DNA from: Sipunculus nudus
Taxonomy: Eukaryota > Annelida > Sipuncula > Golfingiida > Sipunculidae
Assembly: GCA_026874595.1 (NCBI GenBank)
Contig: CM049318.1
Span: 29,290,956-29,354,955, forward strand
Direction: 5' to 3'
DNA length: 64,000 nucleotides
Shown here: positions 59,326 through 64,000 of the stretch, piece by piece
Layout of the letters: the number at the start of each line of letters is the position of its first letter
How positions within the stretch are numbered: the first letter of the stretch is position 1
Program-made: the position numbers and the translations under genes
The notes under the pieces: model-generated
Databases searched by the model: none
What the model saw: only the letters and a program-made list of their open reading frames with translations
What the model was told of the DNA's origin: nothing

Positions 59326-59448
59326 CTTTGGCTCTTCAGGTCCGATGACACACACTTTGCTTTCAGGGCTGATCTCTGTCACGTGACGTGCTGCGGCCGA
59401 TCCGAACATTCCGGCCCCAACGATAATGATATCGTAAAGAGTTTGCAT
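59326..59448 (-). pseudogene. Oxidoreductase copy B, exon 1
   Basis: 41 open codons from the ATG to AAG|gtaaat. It contains YDIIIVGAGMFGSAAARH with GxGxxG, and KVCVIGPEEP. It would be functional alone but leads into an exon 2 with an immediate stop. Confidence 0.75.
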
Positions 59449-60326
59449 CCTTTTCTGTTGTAGATAAATATGTTTGTCTTATGAATGTATGAATCTGGAT
59501 GTGAAAGTATGTGAAATCTGTAAGTTGAAGAGATCACAGTATTTTCCAAGATTTGCCCATTATCGGGTACAGGCGGTTTAACAGACTTGTAACACATAGA
59601 ACTTGACCCTGGAATAACAATGAACATTCAAGTTTCTCTATTCAAAATCGCCTATACCAATACAGGTTGTAGATGATATGGAAAGCGCCTGTGTTATGCA
59701 ATTCGATATTTGTGAGTGGTGATGTAAAAGAAAATGATACCTACAAGGCCCGCTGTATAGGAATAATAAAAAAACCCAGAAATTTTGTTTAATTTCATGG
59801 GTTCACATATGTGTAATAAAAGCAGTGGGTAGGATATTAATGCACGATCCAGGCCCGACATGACCAATTTAACTAAAAGTATCACCGATCACGGATTGAA
59901 ATCTAATTTTACCGTGTCATCTCCCATACTTCGTACTGGAGGGTTTTACAATCATATATAACAATCTGCATTGATAAACTGACGCTTTTTATCGTTATTT
60001 TGACGTTAATCTTCCATCCCGGGTATTGCCAACATATCACTTATTTGTATAATTACTTTTTTATATTGTCTAGGCGTAAGAGGAAAATAACATTTAGAGC
60101 TCTAAGGGTAAAATGTTTTTATATAATTCTATAATTAGAAGTACAGGAATGTTACTTTTGGCAAAACAGTTCATTCTAGAAATTAAACAGTTTAAACCAA
60201 ACTTATCAAAAATCCTGTAGTAAAATATCAGAGGTCATGAAGTGGTTAATAGAGTCAGCACAACAGAATGCTACGAATATGATTCTATAACACTTAAAAT
60301 CACTTAGCATACTGTAAAGTTCGGAC

Positions 60327-60468
60327 CTGCCTGTCGCTCTAGTTCCCTGTAACGACTGATGGATCGTTTGGCCAGGACTGACCGAACTCCTGGATTAGCT
60401 GTGTGTGTCATGCGGCCTTGGTTATAATGAGCACTATATATTGTCCGGCTGGCATCATGCGATCACTC
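60327..60468 (-). pseudogene. Oxidoreductase copy B', exon 2 with stop
   Basis: Duplicate of 58714-58855. It carries the same GAG TGA opening, so the stop came before the duplication. It also has its own replacements (for example AAC for the GAC codon after the His-Tyr pair). Confidence 0.75.
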
Positions 60469-60938
60469 CTGCAATAAAAAAGCCCACCATATAAAACCGG
60501 CGACGGAACATTAGGTACATGCTTGAATGTGGCCTTTAAAGGATCATAAAAGTGGGAACAGTAGGCAACTAGTGAAGTATTTAAGTTATGCAGAGACACA
60601 TTGTAAAAAAAATCTCCCACGTGGTTCCGTAAAGATATATGCCAAATAATATTATGAAAGTATAATACTAGCATATTAATCTTCGTCTACGTAACACTAT
60701 CTAAGATGCCCATTTGGCGGTGTTCGATAGGTCAAATCTTTATACCCCATTGGCCATTTTACTTGCACGAGCCATAATTTAAAATCATAAATAGGAATCT
60801 CTTGACCCTCAAGCTATTTGTTAAGGAAAACCCATGTTACAAAGTTTGTGGACTGACCGACCCATTCATTCATCCTTATAAAAGAGGAGCTGAGTCCTTT
60901 TAAACAATGCATGTCTTAATTAATACTCGATCATTTAC

Positions 60939-61061
60939 CTTTGGCTCTTCAGGTCCGATGACACACACTTTGCTTTCAGGGCTGATCTCTGTCACGTGAC
61001 GTGCTGCGGCCGATCCGAACATTCCGGCCCCAACGATAATGATATCGTTAAGAGTTTGCAT
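60939..61061 (-). pseudogene. Oxidoreductase copy B', exon 1
   Basis: Duplicate of 59326-59448, 41 open codons with the same GAGMFGSAAARH motif; Tyr5 is replaced by Asn. It has no downstream exons of its own beyond exon 2. Confidence 0.75.
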
Positions 61062-61319
61062 CCTTTTCTGTTGTAGATAAATATGTTTGTCTTATGAATG
61101 TATGAATCTGTATGTGAAAGTATGTGAAATCTGTAAGTTGAAGAGATCACAGTATTTTCCAAGATTTGCCCATTATCGGGTACAGGCGGTTTAACAGACT
61201 TGTAAAACATAGAACTTGACCCTGGAATAACAATGAACATTCAAGTTTCTTTATTCAAAATCGCCTATACCAATACAGGTTGTAGATGATATGGAAAGGG
61301 CCTGTGTTATGCAATTCGA

Positions 61320-62549
61320 AAAAAATTGGTATTTTCTGCTTGACCTCAGGGCTTGATGTTCATAGTAAATATCTGCTGCTGGTCAGTTATATTTAGAAGA
61401 ACCAAGTCCTGATTGAAAAGTTACTGAACAACTTGACAGCAATTTTTAGAATTTACAATATCCTAAAAGCTTTCTATTGGTCTCAATTTCCCATAATTCA
61501 TGTTCGAATATATTGAAGCCAAATTTTTTTGGCACAAGGCAAAGAGACAACTTTGATCAGCCAAATGTTAAAATATTTTACAAACAATGTCGATTCCCTG
61601 AGGTAGTGTAAGGTACAGAAATCAGATATTGAAGGTTATGTTTACCTCAAATCGAATTCCGACCCACGACCACCAAGAGCTGGCCACTGATTACATGTAA
61701 TATACTCACGGTCATGTATGTAGTACAGTCCTTATAGTTCAATACACACTAACGATACCCGAAAACACACGTGTGTTTATATGTTAAACAACAAGTGACT
61801 TTTTTATGTTATAAGCGCGCACTCAAGGCGCGCAACCTTTGGACCTGACTGGTTGTATTATAGCAAGAGCCTCATCAGGCGATAAAAAGGCACTCGCATA
61901 ATCAGGTTGCATAGAGTCACTTGTGTCAAAGGTGTGCAGGCAATTGTTGTGTCTATGATAGCGCATATGCAAGGGTATAATTCTACATTGTCATGCACTC
62001 TCCTCTAATGGCAGAATTCGTCAGCACGGTATATAGATACTAATAAAAACACAATTAACAAAAGATGGCTGTTGCATAAATTTATTTAATACATAATTGT
62101 GCTCACAATTTTGATTTTATAACAAGAGACAAAGACTCCCAATTGGACTTTACTTAAGCATTAACTATAAAGTAAAATTCAGCTCTTTTAGCAAAGACAC
62201 CCATTAAAGAAAAAATACAAATCATGATGTATGTACACGAAGCACTACGTACCTATATACAACATGGTGAAACCTAGGAAACCTGTGCAATAAATCACCC
62301 ATGGGACTAGCCAAAAACGGTCTTTATTCATGGGTTGTCCTATTAGACAGGTCAGTTATTACCAATGTGAATGCTTTCGGTTAACTCAAGGATCGTCTTA
62401 ACAGAAAGCTGGTCTTATTATAGATGTGGCCTTTCAGGCAGGTTCTATTGTACATAATATGTTTTCTTAATGGCTTAATTATTACTTATAAGTATTCTCT
62501 GTTGCATATATTAACTGAGATTTGTAAGGACGTCGATATGCTCCAGTAG

Positions 62550-62555
<6 letters not shown>
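61320..62555. other. AT-rich intergenic DNA
   Basis: Nothing recognised. Confidence 0.4.

Positions 62556-62596
<41 letters not shown>
62556..62596. repeat. (TA)n microsatellite
   Basis: Uninterrupted TA repeats. Confidence 0.9.
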
Positions 62597-62598
<2 letters not shown>

Positions 62599-62599
62599 C

Positions 62600-64000
62600 G
62601 GTTTAATTGTATAGATCTTCACATTTCATTTAACTTTGCTGTAGCCGGAACTGTTTTATTGTATACTAAGTTATTCTGTGCTGCCACCTATCGTGAATTC
62701 TATAACTGGTCACTAATAACCTGCCCGGAAGTGGTCATTCTTCATAAGCTCCTGGTCTGTTGCACTTGTAACACGTTGTTATTCCGTATCGAGCTGGCAC
62801 ACACCTTGCTGACACGTTTGTACAGTTATTGTTTACAGGATTCCTAGCACAGGGTCGTAAGTCGTAAGTTTAGCACATATTATTATATTATTATCATATA
62901 ATTTGGCTACTGTAAATAGGTATTTACACTTAACAATCAGATATCAGTAATAAACAGGTCATTCCATTTTCTCTAGTGTTCCATTGTTCTTACATTTAAG
63001 TTTTACATCCTCCAAGGAGAACCATTACGTTATTCGTATTATTATAACCAGGACTGTATGTTCTCTATATCTCTCCTTAATGTGTATATGTTTCATAGAC
63101 ATGTTGGTATCACAGTATTTATTATTTGCACTATAATTGTAGAACCCACATCAAACATCGAACATCATACTACTGAATCCACAACTGAATAAACGACTAT
63201 TTCTCCCAAGTAATGAGTCGTTATTGGTACGAGAGGGAGACGGTTGGACATGGCGCCCGATGAGGGACTAAGTACTAGAAGCCTTGGAGGGAGAAACGTC
63301 TCATGAGTGGAACTGTTTTTCTGTTTTGCCGCCATTACGTGGAATTTCGCTTCACCGCTCTGTGAACATTTTTGGCACCAAAACTCGGAGTTCTTGCCAT
63401 TTGAATGGACCTATTGTGTTAGCCTGGCTTTTGAAAGGATTCCGCTGCCGGCGCTATATATGGGCGCACACGGATTGTTCTATCGTGAATAGCGAGAAAG
63501 CCATACCCCCGAGGCACAAATGAGCATTTCATTAGAAAGAAAAACTGCCTTTACCGAGTGCAAGAAACTTATTTTCTTCGGATTTCCCTTGCTGGTGTAA
63601 ACTTGACTGAAATTGCATCCGCCATTTTGGAACGACGCCAGGAGCGCCCTCTTTCGGTGGTAACCAGACACTTCGAAGGACGTTCGTAGTTTCAAACCCA
63701 TCACCAGGAACGATGTCGAGTACGCCCTCTACTGGTTGTATCACGACACATTTGGAATGTTATTCACAGACAGATCGTGAATAACTCTTCGGTGTTCTGC
63801 CATTGATATGATGTGATAAACATATGATCACCATACCTCTTTGGATATTTTACGTTGTGTTCATGTACTTTGAACTATGTTGAACTGAATCTAAGGATAC
63901 ATTTAACGGGATTATCTCGCACTGTGATATTCTTTATTTGACTTTTTGGCAGGGTTGGCAATTTCTTCCGAGAGGCGGTTCCTTCCATGAAAACTTCCGG
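62600..64000. other. Intergenic DNA to the right edge
   Basis: Somewhat less AT-rich toward 63250-63750. Several overlapping short frames exist on both strands, with no motif I recognise. Confidence 0.35.

Larger units (their letters stand above)
58093..59704. repeat. 1.61-kb tandem duplication, left copy
   Basis: Begins gatatttgtga and is followed immediately by its near-identical partner at 59705-61318. The unit contains exons 1 and 2 of the B oxidoreductase copy. Differences are sparse single-base changes and a few small indels. Confidence 0.88.
59705..61318. repeat. 1.61-kb tandem duplication, right copy
   Basis: Partner of 58093-59704, offset 1612-1613 bases. After its end (gcaattcga) the sequence diverges. 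Confidence 0.88.

Overview
This looks like AT-rich nuclear DNA from a marine invertebrate, most likely a mollusc and plausibly a bivalve. The signs are split genes with GT-AG introns, a two-ORF LINE, a Ty3/Gypsy element, tRNA-derived SINE-like repeats, nested Tigger/pogo-type DNA transposons, and 'tandem core + ACGG microsatellite + palindrome' repeats that resemble the pearl/Helentron-associated elements of bivalves. The taxon is an inference from these repeats. There is no rRNA, intact tRNA gene, CRISPR or prokaryotic-style operon.

Two host gene families stand out. (1) A FAD-dependent oxidoreductase family (DAO / sarcosine-oxidase-like) occurs as one apparently functional gene (copy A, minus strand, exons 1-3 at 10488-10366, 9356-9215 and 634-136, running off the left edge) and several broken relatives. 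These are D (plus strand, 14.1-15.2 kb), C (minus strand, 45.6-47.1 kb), B (minus strand, 56.2-59.4 kb) and B' (60.3-61.1 kb, a tandem duplicate of the 5' end of B). Exon borders and phases agree between copies, so a six-exon model can be assembled. B, B', C and D each carry stops, frameshifts or lost splice sites. (2) An apparently intact three-exon gene on the minus strand (25914-22091, 456 codons plus stop) encodes a predicted secreted, probably GPI-anchored protein with two DUF442-type phosphatase-like domains.

Layout. 0.1-10.5 kb: copy A. Its 8.6-kb second intron is filled by a three-level nest: a Tigger-like element, inside it a smaller TIR element, and inside that a full-length LINE with both ORFs open, flanked by 75-bp perfect direct repeats. 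10.7-11.8 kb: flank shared with 48.3-49.2 kb. 12-19.7 kb: a LINE ORF1-like scrap, pseudogene D, and low-complexity DNA. 19.9-21 kb: SINE-like repeats. 22-26 kb: the DUF442 gene. 27.3-30.4 kb: a perfect 54-bp hairpin, then 11 copies of an exactly 145-bp repeat carrying nuclear-receptor-like half-sites, then a second ~155-bp repeat array. 31.8-32.3 kb: a 24-bp minisatellite with an open frame. 34.6-35.3 kb: a Mutator-like transposase remnant. 41.3-45 kb: a GC-rich palindromic repeat and a ~450-500-bp inverted repeat pair. 45.6-49.2 kb: pseudogene C and its flank. 49.5-54.3 kb: a decayed Ty3/Gypsy element. 55-61.3 kb: pseudogenes B/B' and a 1.61-kb tandem duplication. The remainder is AT-rich DNA in which I recognise nothing.

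The host genes are few and isolated, and most of the window is repeats. The most informative patterns are the repeated birth and decay of one oxidoreductase family in a transposon-rich region, and the highly regular 145-bp array.
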